A stretch of 64,000 bases of DNA from contig CM035164.1 in the NCBI GenBank assembly GCA_020205615.1, forward strand, positions 126,211,537-126,275,536, read 5' to 3'. Position 1 is the first letter of the stretch; every line of letters begins with the position of its first letter. Under the pieces are notes generated by a model. That model saw only the letters and a program-made list of their open reading frames with translations. It did not search any database and was not told the origin of the DNA. This document shows, one piece after another, positions 1 to 12,203 of the stretch. The translations under genes were made by a program, and so were the position numbers. Source of the DNA: Panax quinquefolius. Lineage: Eukaryota; Streptophyta; Magnoliopsida; Apiales; Araliaceae.

Positions 1-327
1 CTTCCTTGACATCAACCTCGTCGAAGGAGGTGATTCCTTGGTTCACGAACTCCAGATGAAGATTCATCTCTAGCATATCAATTTGAAGAGTGAAACCCTT
101 CACTTTTGTTACAAGAATTCCATTAGCACAGACAACTCCCAGATAGAATTCCTCTATCAGTTTTGTGTAGATCCTTGTATTGACGTCAACAATCTCCTTG
201 AAACCAGCCTTTTTAATCAAAACAATAATCTTAATGAATCTCTTCTCTGTTGTACCAAACCTGTCGAAACATTTTAAGATTGCTGAATTTTGAGGGCTAG
301 GACTCGGAAGTTAGAGAGGATTTGAAA
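1..327 (-). pseudogene. Fragment of plant transposon-type reading frame
   Basis: The minus strand is open from about 327 to the window edge, roughly 108 codons, with no stop. The readable protein includes CFDRFGTTEKRFIKIIVLI, then IYTKLIEEFYLGVV and VTKVKGFTLQIDMLEMNLH. The order 'EFY..VV' followed by 'V+G..' loosely resembles the putative plant transposon protein domain found beside Ulp1/MULE-type and gypsy elements. That is a resemblance from memory, not a search result. An in-frame TAA lies just upstream of the first codon and there is no clear ATG, so this is probably an interior or decayed piece. A host exon is possible. Confidence 0.35.
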
Positions 328-2361
328 ACTTAGATTTCAAATTGCAATTGTGAAGAGTAAAAGTCAAATGAAAAGGTTACTATGTAGGCCCATTCCCTAC
401 CCCTAGTTCTTGCACAAATATACGTTTGTATTGAAAAAATGAAATGGAGATTAGATTCATTCTAGTTGGAATGAGTTATTCCATGCACTCCCTAACTCAA
501 GACACTCATAACTCAATGATAAAAAAAAAAAACTTTGGGTATGAAATCTTGGATAAGAATGTTAAATTTCAGTCGAAAATAACAAAAAATAATAATAATT
601 CAATTCATTTCAATCGTAATTTTTTTTATTCCATAAGAATGAGTGATTTCATTCTCAGCTTTATTATTTCAATCCAAACGTAGTGCATGTGAGTGCTAGT
701 AAGTTAATGGTAAGAAAGATAAAAAAAATAATCTTAAATCTTAAGTGTACGTAAAGGTTAAGGTTACTATGTAGACAAGAGAGCTTTGTTGCGAGTGAGC
801 TAGCTACTAAAAGTCTACAAGTAATGCATTTCCACATAATACTCTAGTAGATGGAGGGAAAAAAACATTTCCAAGACCCTCCTCGCATGGAGGCTGGCAG
901 GCTACATTAGCTTAAAAGCTGTTGTTTCTCTGAGTAACTTGTAAACAATTCCTTAGTCCATATATGATTAGAGAAAAGAAGAACTATTGAGCTATATGTC
1001 ACCTCTGGCTGCACGTTAAGCTTTCTGTTGTGATGGTCACTTGATCGGTTGGTTGCAGATTATTGCTTAGTAAATTTTTCTCTAATAAATAATATAACAA
1101 AAAAAGTAGGCGACAAAGGTTTAATAGCGATATTTGCAAAAAGTCTCATTTCAAATGCTTTTTTGAAATACTAAAAATGCTTTTTGCAAAAAGTCTCAAA
1201 TTTGTAAATACTAAAAATGCTTTTTTTCATGTTTATCATTAAAAATAAGAAATTATTGTTTTAGTGAATTAGTGGCAGTGACGATTAAATTATGATAGCA
1301 AATTTGAGAATATTATTTTATTTATACTATTATCAATAAAAAGATGAATCTGGTGTGTGTGTGTGTGTGTGTTGGGGGTTGAGGGGAGGGGGGAAGCAAA
1401 TAGGACATTTTTTTTTTTTTTTTGAAATAGAGGGAGTATAAAATTTTTAGAATAACAGGCATAAAAAATCTGAATTTGTCTTTCAAGGTTTCTATCTACA
1501 TTGGCAATCACCTTTCTTTTTACCTCATCTTTTATTTGTTCTCTTGCAATTGTTATTTGATAAAATGAAGTTTCCAATGCTTATTTATAAATAATTAATA
1601 AGAACTTACTAACCTTTTATTTGTAAAATTTATAACATGAATGCCTCTCTCCAAGAGAGATGCATTTTTATGTAAAGAACACAGAAGATACCATCCACAA
1701 GTAAACTTCCAAGGTACTACTAATTACCTTTATTTGCTACATATGGTTTTCTTCGTAAATCACTAATATTCAGAAATTATTAGGCTAATAAATACAGATA
1801 ATTAGTAATTATTTCTTATGTTCTGAACTAATAATAAGGTAATTATATAATATACAACTATATTATATAGCCCTCTCATGACATGAGTCGTGCATCAGGG
1901 CTTTTGACAAAGTTCATATTTTGTAGTAACATCTTACCCAAAAAAAATAATACAACCATGAAATTTGAGGAAACAAGACTTCCACAAATTTCTACCCCCT
2001 TTTCAAGCCATTTTCACAATCACATGGTAAACCAGTCTCTATTATTAATGAGATGAGGGAATATTTGCAGTTTGGAGAATTATTAGCAAACAAATTCACT
2101 ATAATAACTATAATAGAATAAAAATGTTAGAAAGCCTGCTAGCTTGAATAGAACATTCGTCTAGAGAGAATGCCCGACTGATAATTGATTGTAATGGGTG
2201 AAAAAGCCTCTAGCAGAGCAGAACTACTCTAATAAACATTCAAAATAGGACAAGAATAATGAAGTGAAGCTAAGAATGACTAATGACATGACTAGCATTA
2301 CAAAGGTAATCAAAGATCATATAGCCTAACTGATAATGCAGAGGAAGGCTGAAATTTACTA
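328..2361. other. Intergenic, AT-rich; no gene seen
   Basis: No coding signal on either strand. It holds a (TG)n microsatellite at about 1352-1371 and several homopolymers. The last part (about 2200-2361) is probably the RHM 3' untranslated region and terminator zone on the minus strand, but I could not pin a poly(A) signal. Confidence 0.5.
1352..1371. repeat. (TG)n microsatellite
   Basis: About ten perfect TG dinucleotides followed by a G-rich stretch (1372-1394) and a poly-T run (about 1410-1424). Confidence 0.9.
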
Positions 2362-4478
2362 CTAAGCTTTTTTGTTTGGTTCAAAGACGTACTTGATCAA
2401 CGACTCTTTGATTGATAGCAACTCAGGGAATTCTTTGTTCAACTTGGACGCGTCCATCTCATTATTGCTTCGAGCCGCTACGATCACCTTGGCTTGCTCT
2501 TCCAGAGTGAAGTTAGCCCATTGGAAGGCTGGATCAATATACTTCTTGTACATCTCCAGAATCTCGTTATGGCTAACAACTCCAGGGTTGGTAAAGTTCC
2601 ATATGCCTCTCAAGTTCCGCTTTGCCATCTCAATTGAAATAGGTAGAAGCTCATCCAAGATGGTCATACTGTTGGGAATATTAACCACCTTATTATAACG
2701 GCTGATTTTAGTGATGAAGTTGCGTGGGTTGCTGAGGTCGGAAGATATAGGCATCCGAACTCTGAGTGTGCAAACATTGTCATATTCTTTCAGTAGTTCT
2801 TCAACCTGGTTACAAACAAATAGAGTACATGAATATGCATTCAGTTATATTATGGTTCGGGGGATGGGGGCGTAATAGTTTCAGAATGAGATGGCGAACT
2901 TACCATGGCCTTGGTCTTCGAATAGAAAGAACCATGAAAATTGGGTGTGTCTTCTTCTTTGAACCCAATTCCAGAACCTTCTGGATGTTCAGCATCATAC
3001 TCAAATATGCATCCAGTAGCAAAATTTATCATCAGGAGTCCCTGGTCTCTGCAAACATCAGCTAAATTTAGCGTACCAGCAACATTGGTACGAATTGTTT
3101 CTGTCTTATGAGATTCACACCAATCAACATTGGGTCTGCCAGTCACACCAGCAGCATTAAAAACATGTGAGGGCTTAACAGTCTGAATATCGGCCAAAAG
3201 TTGTGAGCGATCTTCAAGACGTCCCTTTCCATACTCGTATGGAATTCCTTGCTTTTCACTTAGTTTTCCAAGTAGACCACCAATCCACCCAGTCCTACCA
3301 TAAATCAAAAACTTGAAGGATGGTTTCTGAGGAGAGCTGCTGCTTTTGGAGTTCGAAACCACCACTTGGGACTGAGTATATTTATCTGCTTTATGAGAAG
3401 ATTCAGAGTCACAATTAGCAGACCCATCAAAGTGTCTCTCAATTCCACCAGGCATCATCAGCATTCTAGGATGAGGAAGCAATGCTCCGGAGACATCTCC
3501 CCACCAATCAGGGTTGCTAGTGTACCAATCCATAGTCTTCTTCAATCCCTCTTCCCACGTAGTCCGCTCAGACCAGCCCAAGTTTTTCAACTTCTGATCA
3601 TCTAAGAAGTACCTCTGATCATTAAATGGCCTGTTCTCCACAAAATTAATGTTTGTTTCAGGATCAATTGAGATAAGTTTACATATATCTTTGGCAACAT
3701 CAATCACTCTCCTCTCCTTCTTTGTCCCAATATTGTAAACATGACCAACTTCTCCCTTGTGAAGAATGACCTCAAAAGCTTCAGCAACATCCTCACAATA
3801 GAGATAACTCCGCACATTGGCACCATCCCCATGGATAGGAAGTTGCTTCCCTCTCATGGCTAAAAGGATGAACTTTGGAATTAACTTTTCAGGAAACTGA
3901 TTGGGGCCATATACATTATTTCCTCGAGTAGTTATCACAGGCAAACCATATGACCTACCATAAGCCATAACAAGCATTTCAGCCCCAGCTTTTGTGGCTG
4001 AATATGGATTTGTAGGGAGGAGTTGCGAAGCTTCGTGATTTCCCACAACAGCATCCTCTTCTGTCTCCCCATAGACCTCATCAGTACTTACATGGATGAA
4101 CCTTCTGATCTGGCCGGTCACTTTGCAGGCCTCTAAAAGCACATGGGTGCCATAAATGTTGTTCTTGGTGAACTCAAAACTGTTGCCAAAGGAATTGTCA
4201 ACATGGGTCTGGGCAGCAAAGTGCATTATTGTGTCAATCGACTCAGTGATGAGAAGGTAGTTGACAAGATCGGCACTGCCAATATCCCCCTTGACAAACT
4301 TAAAGTTGGGAGATGATCGAGAGGGGTTCAGGTTCTTAAGATTTGAACAGTAATCAAGCTTATCAAGCACAACAATCTTGTAGTCAGGGTAGCTCCGAAT
4401 GAGACGATTAGCAACATGAGATGCGATAAATCCAGCAGCCCCGGTTATGAGGATATTCTTGGGGGTATAGTTAGCCAT
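2362..4478 (-). CDS. RHM: UDP-L-rhamnose synthase (RHM), two exons
   Basis: Trifunctional cytosolic enzyme turning UDP-glucose into UDP-L-rhamnose for pectin, glycoproteins and flavonoid glycosides. Exon 1 is 4478-2904 (525 codons), the intron is 2903-2806 (98 bp, GTAAGT donor, CCAG acceptor) and exon 2 is 2805-2362 (147 codons plus TAG). The product is 672 residues, close to the roughly 670 usual for plant RHM. The N-terminal UDP-glucose 4,6-dehydratase domain shows GAAGFIA (13-19), STDEVYGE (131-138) and the Y159-x3-K163 pair. A linker of about 345-385 leads to the 3,5-epimerase/4-keto-reductase domain with GRTGWIG (394-400), NAAGVTGRPNVDWCE (441-455) and Y519-x3-K523. Exon 2 carries the conserved reductase C-terminus (VRMPISSDL, GIWNFTNPGVVSHNE). 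Reading through the intron adds a false tail, so the splice is needed. I see no frameshift or lost motif. Family and domain order are certain; which RHM paralogue is not. Confidence 0.97.
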
Positions 4479-4491
4479 ACCAAAGCAGTTT

Positions 4492-5093
4492 CTAATAAGA
4501 AAAATTGAAATTTTAATTTAGATCCAGACCCAACAATGATTTCACAAGCAAATAAATTACTAAACCAACACCCCACGACCCCAAATAAAAGAAAAGTCCC
4601 AATGAAACCAAACAAAACAACACAACGAGCTTGAACATAACTAATACAAAGGCCTGATGACCATTTTATATGGAAAAAAATAAAGGAAGACTAGCATTTT
4701 ATATAAAAAACAGCAAAAAATGAAGAACATTAAACAAGTATAGAGAGACAAAAAGACTTGACAAGGTGGATCAGCAACAACAAAATGAGAGTTAGTTATA
4801 AGAGATCAGATTTAAATTAAATACAATTCAATCAAATCTAACCAACCATTACCAGATCCAACAGAAAATGCAGAAAATAACAATAACCCATTACTCAATT
4901 ATTCATAAAGACAAAACCCATGCACGTAATGCATAATAAAAAACAGATCTAATCAAACTAAGCAAAATGCCCTTCAAATGAACTACAGTTTATAGCAGAT
5001 CTAACGAAATTAAAGAATACCCACATCATAAACTTCAATCATTGCAATAATGAACGTACCTTACAGAAGAAGAGAGATCAAGGCGAAACTTAC
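4492..5093 (-). other. Probable 5' UTR (leader) intron of RHM
   Basis: On the minus strand a GTAAGT donor lies at 5093 and a pyrimidine-rich TTCTTATTAG acceptor ends at 4492. This leaves 13 bases of leader before the ATG at 4478. The 602 bp between are AT-rich with no reading frame, as expected of a plant leader intron. A second possible donor (GGTACGT) lies near 5059. Inference from splice consensus only. Confidence 0.55.
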
Positions 5094-5260
5094 AAATTTG
5101 ATCCAGGTCCGGAACAGGATCGATCAATCAAGGAAAGCAAAGAGAGAGAGAAAAACAGAGCCCTTTGTAATAAAGGAGAGACAGAAATGGCTCAAACAAG
5201 GAAATAATGAATGATAACAAAGAGACCACCACAGCGAGAAGTGAGGAGAGCTGAGCGTCC

Positions 5261-5303
<43 letters not shown>
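5094..5303 (-). promoter_or_regulatory. RHM 5' UTR and core promoter over a (TA)n tract
   Basis: Minus-strand reading goes from a (TA)n tract of about 38 bp (5265-5303) into a CT-rich stretch of about 170 bp (ACAGAGGACGCTCAGC, then CTCTCTCTCTTTGC) typical of a plant 5' UTR. The transcript start is probably a few tens of bases after the TA tract, which would then act as the TATA element. Confidence 0.5.
5265..5303. repeat. (TA)n microsatellite at the RHM promoter
   Basis: About 19 uninterrupted TA units just upstream of the inferred RHM 5' UTR. Confidence 0.95.
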
Positions 5304-5310
<7 letters not shown>

Positions 5311-6539
5311 TACAAATACAGAAATACGATACGCGAATGAATGAATGTAGTTGAAAAGTGATGATGGATTTGTAATTCTGGGAACGTAAAAATTGTCGTG
5401 CGGATTACAAAAGGATAAAGAAAAACAGAGAGTTACGGAGAACCAACCGGAAAGAAAAAGATGGACTGACGGAAATACCCTTCATTTGTTCATAAATCAT
5501 GGAGTAATTTGGTGGAATATTAAAGTTTCTTTAAAAAAAACAATTTGTAATACCCATCCCTTCTTTTACAAGATGGCTTAATTACACTAAAATACTATCA
5601 CAAAATAATTTTATTTTTAAACATATTTAAGTTGGGTTCATAATTTAAATATAAAAATTATATATATAGGATCTACCATTGATAAAATGAAATTTTATTT
5701 AATGGATAAGGATCCTCCATTACACATATTTTAATTTTTCATTTTTTCTCAATACACATTTAGTGATAAAATATAAAATTCAATGTAAATAATTGTTTTA
5801 CTAAAATAATATGTATCGGGAGAAATTTAAGATTAGTGTAATGAATGGGATTATAATCTTAGTTGATACTCTCTCCTGCTACTCAAACTTTCTCATAAAC
5901 TCTGCATATGATCACAAATTTATATCAATATATATGATAAGTAGGGATCAAGAATATATTCATCCTAATTTATTTTATCTTTATTATTTAGGGGATCTGA
6001 TTATCATAAAGTTAACTTCATAGTAAGTTGGTCAATTGACTATTGACACGCAGATAGAGATCACTTCCTGTATTAATTGATCAAAGTCAACTTCATACTA
6101 ACTACTCCCCATTTAGAATTTCATATAAGTCACAATTCAATTTTACCATAAATTTATAAATCATGTCTCTATTATTTTCCTTGAATATCGTCCAAAAGAG
6201 GATTTAGTAAGTGAACGTAAGTAAGCTTTTAACTTATTTATATTTGCCTAATACTTTACACAATAAACAAATTATATTACTTTGGAATTATTTAAAAACC
6301 AAAATAATTAAATAATTTTAGTATTTAAACAAATAAAAATTAGACGCGGATCTTAAATTTCAACCCGGCTAATCAACGTAGAACGTACAGCTTTCATGGG
6401 CTGTGAAGTGGAAAGAGCGTACAATTTAATTTACAAAACATAAATGTGGGCGTACGCATCGGTGGTGACTACATGTGCTTCCGTTCATTTGAAGACTGTT
6501 GTCGTGTCCATTTTTCACTGGTTAGGAAATTAATGATTA
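5304..6539. other. Intergenic, AT-rich; presumed upstream region of RHM
   Basis: No convincing reading frame on either strand. It includes the RHM distal promoter on the minus strand. No recognisable transposon ends were found. Confidence 0.5.
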
Positions 6540-6816
6540 AAACTATAAAATGAGCAAACAGTTCGGGTTCGATTTGTATTCACTCGTAACTCGATAAAAG
6601 TTCGATTCGAGCTCGACTCGAAATATAAATAATTTAAATATGAGTAAATTTAAAATTTAATAAATTATTTGAACATCCTCAAATTATACTTTTCTATTGA
6701 TATTCGGATCATATTCGTTCGAAAAGTTTAAATTGATCGGGCTAGTTTTCAAAATCGTGCTCGACTCAGTAGCTAAACGAATCTCAATAAAACCTTATTT
6801 TATACTCAATAAATTT
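6540..6816. repeat. Left part of an interrupted TCGA-rich repeat
   Basis: The stretch is rich in TTCGATTCGAGCTCGACTCG-like words. Similar GGCTCGACTCGACTCGA words resume at 13108-13129, directly after the copia insertion. RLC-1 therefore landed inside an older repetitive element that can be followed across its target duplication. The class of the older element was not determined. Confidence 0.45.
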
Positions 6817-7672
6817 TGTTAAGAATTAGAATGAATACAGAAAATTAGGACCAAGGATTGACACGGATAGTCCCTGTCCTTAAGGTGTTTATTGTCCCTT
6901 ACCACTAAGGTTTGCTAAAGGCTACTTTGCAATATACCTCCAGGATTTTATGTCAAAGCCTTTCTCTATTCTAAGTGATAGCAATTCACTTTCTGAACCT
7001 CTAATATATGCTTCTTTGAAAAGATGATAAGAAGAAAGAAGATGGAGACTATCAAGTTTTGTAACTGAAATATAATTAAGCATTATTTACAAAGTAAATA
7101 ATGTAATAATCACATATCAGTTTTAAAACTTATTTATATCCCATAATGGTTAAACAAAAAACTGTTTAACCATTAATGAAGTTTATTATTCTGGTTCAAT
7201 GTTAAAAGAGGCTCTTGCTCCTAATGACGACGCAAGTGCGCGTCTGAAAGTTTGCTAAAAGCGCTTAACGCGACTGAACCCCCCACTTCTAATTCACGGA
7301 CGCGAAGGCGCCATGGTGGTGGTGCTTTGCACCACGCCATTGTAACCAACTCCAAGCCTTTCCTTTAGTACCACTAGTGAATTAAACTATTCCACATATA
7401 CTTATAAAGTATTAAATAGTTTTATTCCTACTCAATGTGGGACTTAAAGAAAATAGTTTTATTAAACAACAATGAACCTTTTCATGTACTCCACTTTAGA
7501 TATAATTAAAACACAATATATAACTCCCACTTGAACCATATATTGTTCTCTATTAATCTCCTTGTAATAGACTATCAAATGCACAATTTATTTAATATAA
7601 ATTCAATCAATTAATGGGTCTAAATTAATCCCCAAATTGATCAAAACTCATAAAGAAAAGGTGCAATTAACA
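6817..7672 (-). repeat. RLC-1 3' LTR
   Basis: 856 bp, closely similar to 12204-13068 with scattered point changes and small indels. On the plus strand it reads TGTTAAG...TTAACA. It is the 3' copy because the polypurine tract abuts it. Confidence 0.92.
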
Positions 7673-7684
7673 ATCCCCCACTTG
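7673..7684 (-). other. RLC-1 polypurine tract
   Basis: Minus-strand CAAGTGGGGGAT lies directly upstream of the 3' LTR. It is the expected plus-strand primer for reverse transcription. Confidence 0.8.
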
Positions 7685-8372
7685 TTTGAAAAACTACTTT
7701 TCTTCAAACAATTCTTTATCTATCAACTCTAAGGCTTGTATGCATAATAGAAGGTGTGATTTAACATCGAACCTCCTTTTAGTATAAAACAACTCAAAGT
7801 CATATCAAAATAGATGGTGTCCGTAGATTGAACCTCTATTTCAAATGATATAACTGGAACTATCATACACACACAAACCTCCCTTTACGGTGAGCATAAT
7901 ATTCGCTTTGCGCTATTAAAGCCATGCGCAATATCCTGTTTCTTGAACCTCTAAGAGAGTAAACCATAACTCTCTATAAGAAGCGGCTTCACTTCTAGTT
8001 CATATAGGCAAAATGTTTCTCGAGCACTTCTGTTGCTATAAGTGCAACACTTTGTTAAGAGCATAGCTCATCCCCTGGTCAGTCAATGACGCGTTACTAT
8101 CATATACTACATATGAGACCAAATTGATAGTAATACGTACCAACAACCGTGACTTGTTTTTCCCATCAAACCTATAAACTAGGGGTAACCTAGTAATAGG
8201 TCAGGGTTCCCATCACCCTCGCTCGTAATGGTTTAAGTCCCATATCTCGTGTAGTCAAACTTATTAAATCTCTCGTCGAGGCTTAAGAAGTGGATCACCC
8301 AAGTTTTTACTTGACTTCACATGTATAATAGTTATGATACCATCATGTATCAATTGTCTCAAAATTCATGTC
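7685..8372 (-). other. RLC-1 non-coding tail between pol and 3' LTR
   Basis: About 690 bp between the RNase H relic and the polypurine tract. No extra reading frame (for example an envelope-like one) is visible. Confidence 0.5.
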
Positions 8373-8662
8373 TTAGACCAATATGTCTAGACTTACCATT
8401 ATAGTACCACTATACGCTCTTGTAAACGTAGCTTCACTATCACAATATAGTGAAATCGAGGCATTGATTTGGCCATGATCTATGTCTAACAACATATTTC
8501 TAATCCAATCACCTCTTTTCCCGCTTGAGCCAAAGCTATAAACTCCGACTCCATAGTAGAGTGAGAATACAAGTCTCTGCTTTCTCACCAAGAAACAAAG
8601 ACCACCGGCAAGAGTGAAAATCCACCCACTTGTAGATTTATTATCTCCCACACTATTAATCC
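8373..8662 (-). pseudogene. RLC-1 RNase H relic
   Basis: The minus-strand frame reads [16 protein letters not shown], then a degraded LYYGVGVYSFG, then WIRNMLLDID and LYCDSEATF. These match the copia RNase H signature (KSTSGY.F...G, STVESE..A, W...LL..., CD...A). The ESE part is mutated and the end is frameshifted. The frame overlaps the RT relic in another frame, which shows an indel at about 8600-8650. Confidence 0.8.
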
Positions 8663-9760
8663 AACTTGCATCAGAGTATCACTCCAAAACACTAGGAATT
8701 TATAGTAGAACAATCCTATGCCACTGGTTCTTTTTAGATATCCAAGTACCATTCCAATAGCTTTCCAATGATCAATATTAGGGCTGCTCGTATATCTACT
8801 AAGTTTAGAAACTCCAAAAGAAATATCTGGCCGAGTATAATGCATAGCATACATAAGGCTACCAATAGCACTTGCATATTCTAGCTGTGCAATAGCTCTA
8901 CCCTCATTTTCTTTGAGTTTAACTCCCTTCTCAAAAAGAGTATTCACCTCCTTGAACTCGAGATGACTAAACTTAGTTAATATCTTTTCAATATAGTGAG
9001 ATTGATTCAATACATAACCCCACTATGTTTTTTAACTTTGATGCCTAAAATAGTATCTACTTCACCTAAGTCTTTCATCTTAAAGACAGAGGATAAATAC
9101 TTTTAGTCTCATTTACTCCAACCATATTCGCATCGATGATCAACATATCATCTACGTACAAACAATGCATACTATTACCATATAATCGTAAGTGGTTTTG
9201 GAGTATATCCACTATCTCGCATCTATTATATTTAAACCCAAAGTTTATAATAAAGCAAAGATCAAATCTCTCGTACATCGTTTTGGTGCCTGCTTTAGAC
9301 CATAAAAGACTTTAACTAATTTGCATACTTTAGCCTCATTAATGGAGCAACAAACTCTTCTAAGTTGTTCCATATATACTTCCTCATTCAAATTGCCATT
9401 CAAAATGCGCCTTTTACATCCATTTGATGAACGAAAGATCATACAATGAAACTAAGGCAAAAAGAATTGAATGGAAGTAACTCGTATACTCTGCAAGTGC
9501 ATAAGTATCAAAATAGTCAATACCTTCTACTTGCTTTAAAACCTTTTTTCTACTAATCTTGCTTTAAAAGCGTAAATAGTACCGTTAGTGTTATACTTTG
9601 TTCTAAAAACCCATTTTCAACCTATAAAGTTTAGAACCTCTAGGTAAATCACAATACCCAAGTATTATTTCCCAAGATTGAATCCATTTCATCATTTACG
9701 CCTTCCTTCCAAAAGGCAAGATCCCTGTAAGCCATAGCTTCTTTAAATGATTTAGATCGC
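8585..9760 (-). pseudogene. RLC-1 reverse transcriptase relic
   Basis: Pieces in three frames give GNLNEEVYMEQL and KVFYGLKQAPKR (9280-9440), the catalytic box LYVDDMLI (about 9130-9160) and the connection region with [20 protein letters not shown] (8820-8890). Order and spacing are those of copia RT. At least three frameshifts separate the blocks. The YVDD core survives but the protein cannot be made whole. Confidence 0.88.
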
Positions 9761-10240
9761 CTCAAGACTATATACATAGGTATTTCATTTACCACCTCAT
9801 TATTTTGGTCCCTTCCACCAAAAATAATAGAGATCGTGATGAAATGAAATCATCATCTAAATATTTATCTTTTCTAGCTTCTAGTACTCCTTCTAGGTCC
9901 ACTTGGTCAATTGGAACACTAGGTTCTTCAACCTCAACATTAGACCTTATAGACCTCTAGCTCATCAAATTTAGGCATATCCACATTCTCAACATCTTTT
10001 GAGAATTTATTTTCAAAAATTCCACATCCCTCGACTCCGCTTATAACATTAGACTCTAAATCAAGAAGCTCAGATGCTTTACTATTTTCAAAGATATCCA
10101 ACAAATATACTTCTAATAGCTCTAGCTCCTAACTTAGTCCTTTTAGGATCGAACTCGAAAATAAGCTATACACCCCACACTTTAAAAATAATTTATATTA
10201 GGTTTTCCGCCTTTCCATATTTCATAAGGACTAGTTTTAA

Positions 10241-10800
10241 TTACAAGATTAGAATCCTATTTAAAATATGACATGCAATTAAAAGAGCTTCACCCCATAA
10301 ATTATTTGGCAAACAAGCATGATTTAACATACAATTAATCATATCATGAAACACACGATTTTTTTCTTTCTCGCTAAACCATTTTGTCGAGGTGTATATG
10401 TCGACTTGTTTGATGTATAATGCCATTTTCTTCACAAAATGCATCAAAAGCATTCAAACAATATTCCATGCCTCTATCGTAACGTAAAATTTTAATCTTC
10501 TTCTCAAGTTGATTTTCTACTTCTAATTTGTATTTTTGAACGAGTTAAACGCCTCATCTTTTGTTCTCAACAAATACACATAACAATATCTCGCTAAAGA
10601 TCATCTATAAAAGTAATGAAATATCGCTTTCCACCCCTTGTCATATTCCATTTAACTCACAGATATCGCAAGATGTATTAAATCTAATAATTGTGATTCT
10701 CTATGTACATTTGAAATGGTTTCACACAATTTTGATTTAACACAAATTTCACATTTCTCAAGTTCAAGATTGCTAATATCAATCAATTTCATCAGATACA
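10241..10800 (-). pseudogene. RLC-1 integrase relic
   Basis: Minus-strand segments read FITFIDD-like and VYLLRTKDEAF-like words (10530-10660). These are followed at 10241-10453 by HFVKKMALYIKQ and DMINCMLNHACLPNNLWGEA, the region after the DDE core of copia integrase. Stops and indels break it. The catalytic aspartates cannot all be placed in one frame. Confidence 0.78.
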
Positions 10801-11031
10801 TATTTTTAAATTCTTTGAATTTATATTTCCTAAACGACTATGCCATAAAGAAATCAAGACAAGTGATATAAGCAAAAATGTAACTGTTTTATTAATAGAT
10901 AATTTGTACATTCCATTACAAGCATAACCTTTCCAATAAAAAATACCATTCTTCAAAGAACGACTTTGCTTGACTCAATAGAAATTTTAAAACCTTTCCT
11001 ATCTAAAAGATCAATGTAAATTAAATTCTTT

Positions 11032-11260
11032 CTAATTTCTCGACACAAACAACACATTCAAGAAGGTTAGCTTCTTCCCAGAGGTGAAATTAACTTCCAC
11101 AGCCTTTTCCATCAACTTTAGCCACCGAACTATTTCCCATCCGAACTTCTGTCCAATAATCTCTTCAAATGTTTTAAACATTTCTCGATTATTACAAATA
11201 CGGATGAGAGTCTTGAGTCCAACCACCAACCATTCTACCATTTACCATGTTAACTTCGTA
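11032..11260 (-). pseudogene. RLC-1 protease relic
   Basis: The frame reads MVEWLVVGLKT...NREMFKTFEEI...VEVNFTSGKKLTFLNVLFV. It matches copia retropepsin context (W..DSGA..H, then ...G.G.V.......L.NVL.VP), but the catalytic DSGA is mutated and the frame shifts near the start. Confidence 0.65.
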
Positions 11261-11339
11261 AATCATAGTCACATCAAGACTAAGATCGATACTATGGCAA
11301 CAAGGTTCTCCTCAACCATGTTAATGAGCCACTTTTAGC

Positions 11340-12182
11340 GTTGTTTCAGATTCTTCGCATAAGGTCCAGCTTCTCCACAAACACGACACTTACCATTTCT
11401 CTTATTAGATCGATTTTTTATTTTTCCGTCCAGATGCTTGAACTTATGATTATCTTTTTAACTCCGTGTCCTTTCCCTTTAAATAATCTTCCTTCCAAAT
11501 AGTTTACATTAGATCGTCTCTAATCAAATTCTTAGCATCGCGCTTTCTGGCCTCCTCCTCAATACGAAAGATGCTTTTGAATTTGATCCAAGGAAAATCC
11601 TCGATTTATGCATCAACTTTTTAGCAAAATCTTTCCAAGATGGAGGTAATTTTGCAATTATCGCCTCCAACTTGAAAAGTTTCAAAGCAAGACAATTTTA
11701 AGAACCCTCAACTTATTAACAATAACCCGGAGCTCATGCACTTGCTCCCAAAATAGGTTTGTTATCAACCATTTTATAATCAAAATATTTAGATACTAAA
11801 TATTTATTTGTACCTTCTTCCTCACTTTGTATTTGAACTCCAAAGCCTCCCATAACTCCCTCAGTGATCAATATTGTCAGAAAATCATAGAGACGATCCG
11901 GCAAAGATGGTCGAGGATATGTTAACACGCAGCAAGTTCATCATCTTCATTCTTTTCCTTCTTTGCTTCTTTCAAGATTCGATGGCATCATTATCCGGTC
12001 ACCGACCTTCTACTGCTTTTGGGATCTTCGAATAAAGTCAAGGTTTGGGTCCAAAACATAAGCAATCTTCAAAATAGTGAGTAAAAATTTCAGTTTATCT
12101 TGCCAACGATCAAAATTATTTCCATCAAAATGATCGAGCTTCGACAAAATCTCGGTTCATGATTTTGAAAGACTCAGATCCA
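11340..12182 (-). pseudogene. RLC-1 gag relic with broken zinc knuckle
   Basis: Starting about 22 bases inside the 5' LTR, the minus strand reads LDHFDGNNFDRWQDKLKFLL, then AYVLDPNLDF, then LPDRLYDF...EEEGTNKYLVSKYFDYKMVD (11734-11928). A degraded CCHC knuckle (KCRVCGEAGPYAKN) lies near 11375. This is the copia UBN2-type gag. The knuckle has lost its histidine and last cysteine. Several frameshifts are present. Confidence 0.85.
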
Positions 12183-12203
12183 TTTGAATAAACACCTTAA
12201 GAT

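Noticed and set aside
2850..2903. In-frame extension of RHM exon 1 past SKTKAM into VSSPSHSETITPPSPEP
   Set aside because: The sequence after ATG is GTAAGT and the next 98 bp are intron-like. Splicing to 2805 restores the conserved RHM C-terminus, so the tail is a read-through artefact.
3366..3605. Plus-strand open frame inside RHM
   Set aside because: It is antisense to a strongly conserved coding exon, has no motif and follows the codon pattern of the minus-strand gene.
5124..5315. Minus-strand frame starting with a run of Tyr-Ile over the TA repeat
   Set aside because: It is the translation of a microsatellite and 5' UTR; no independent evidence of coding.
7685..8372. Envelope-like third reading frame between pol and the 3' LTR of RLC-1
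   Set aside because: No frame longer than background and no signal peptide or membrane segment.
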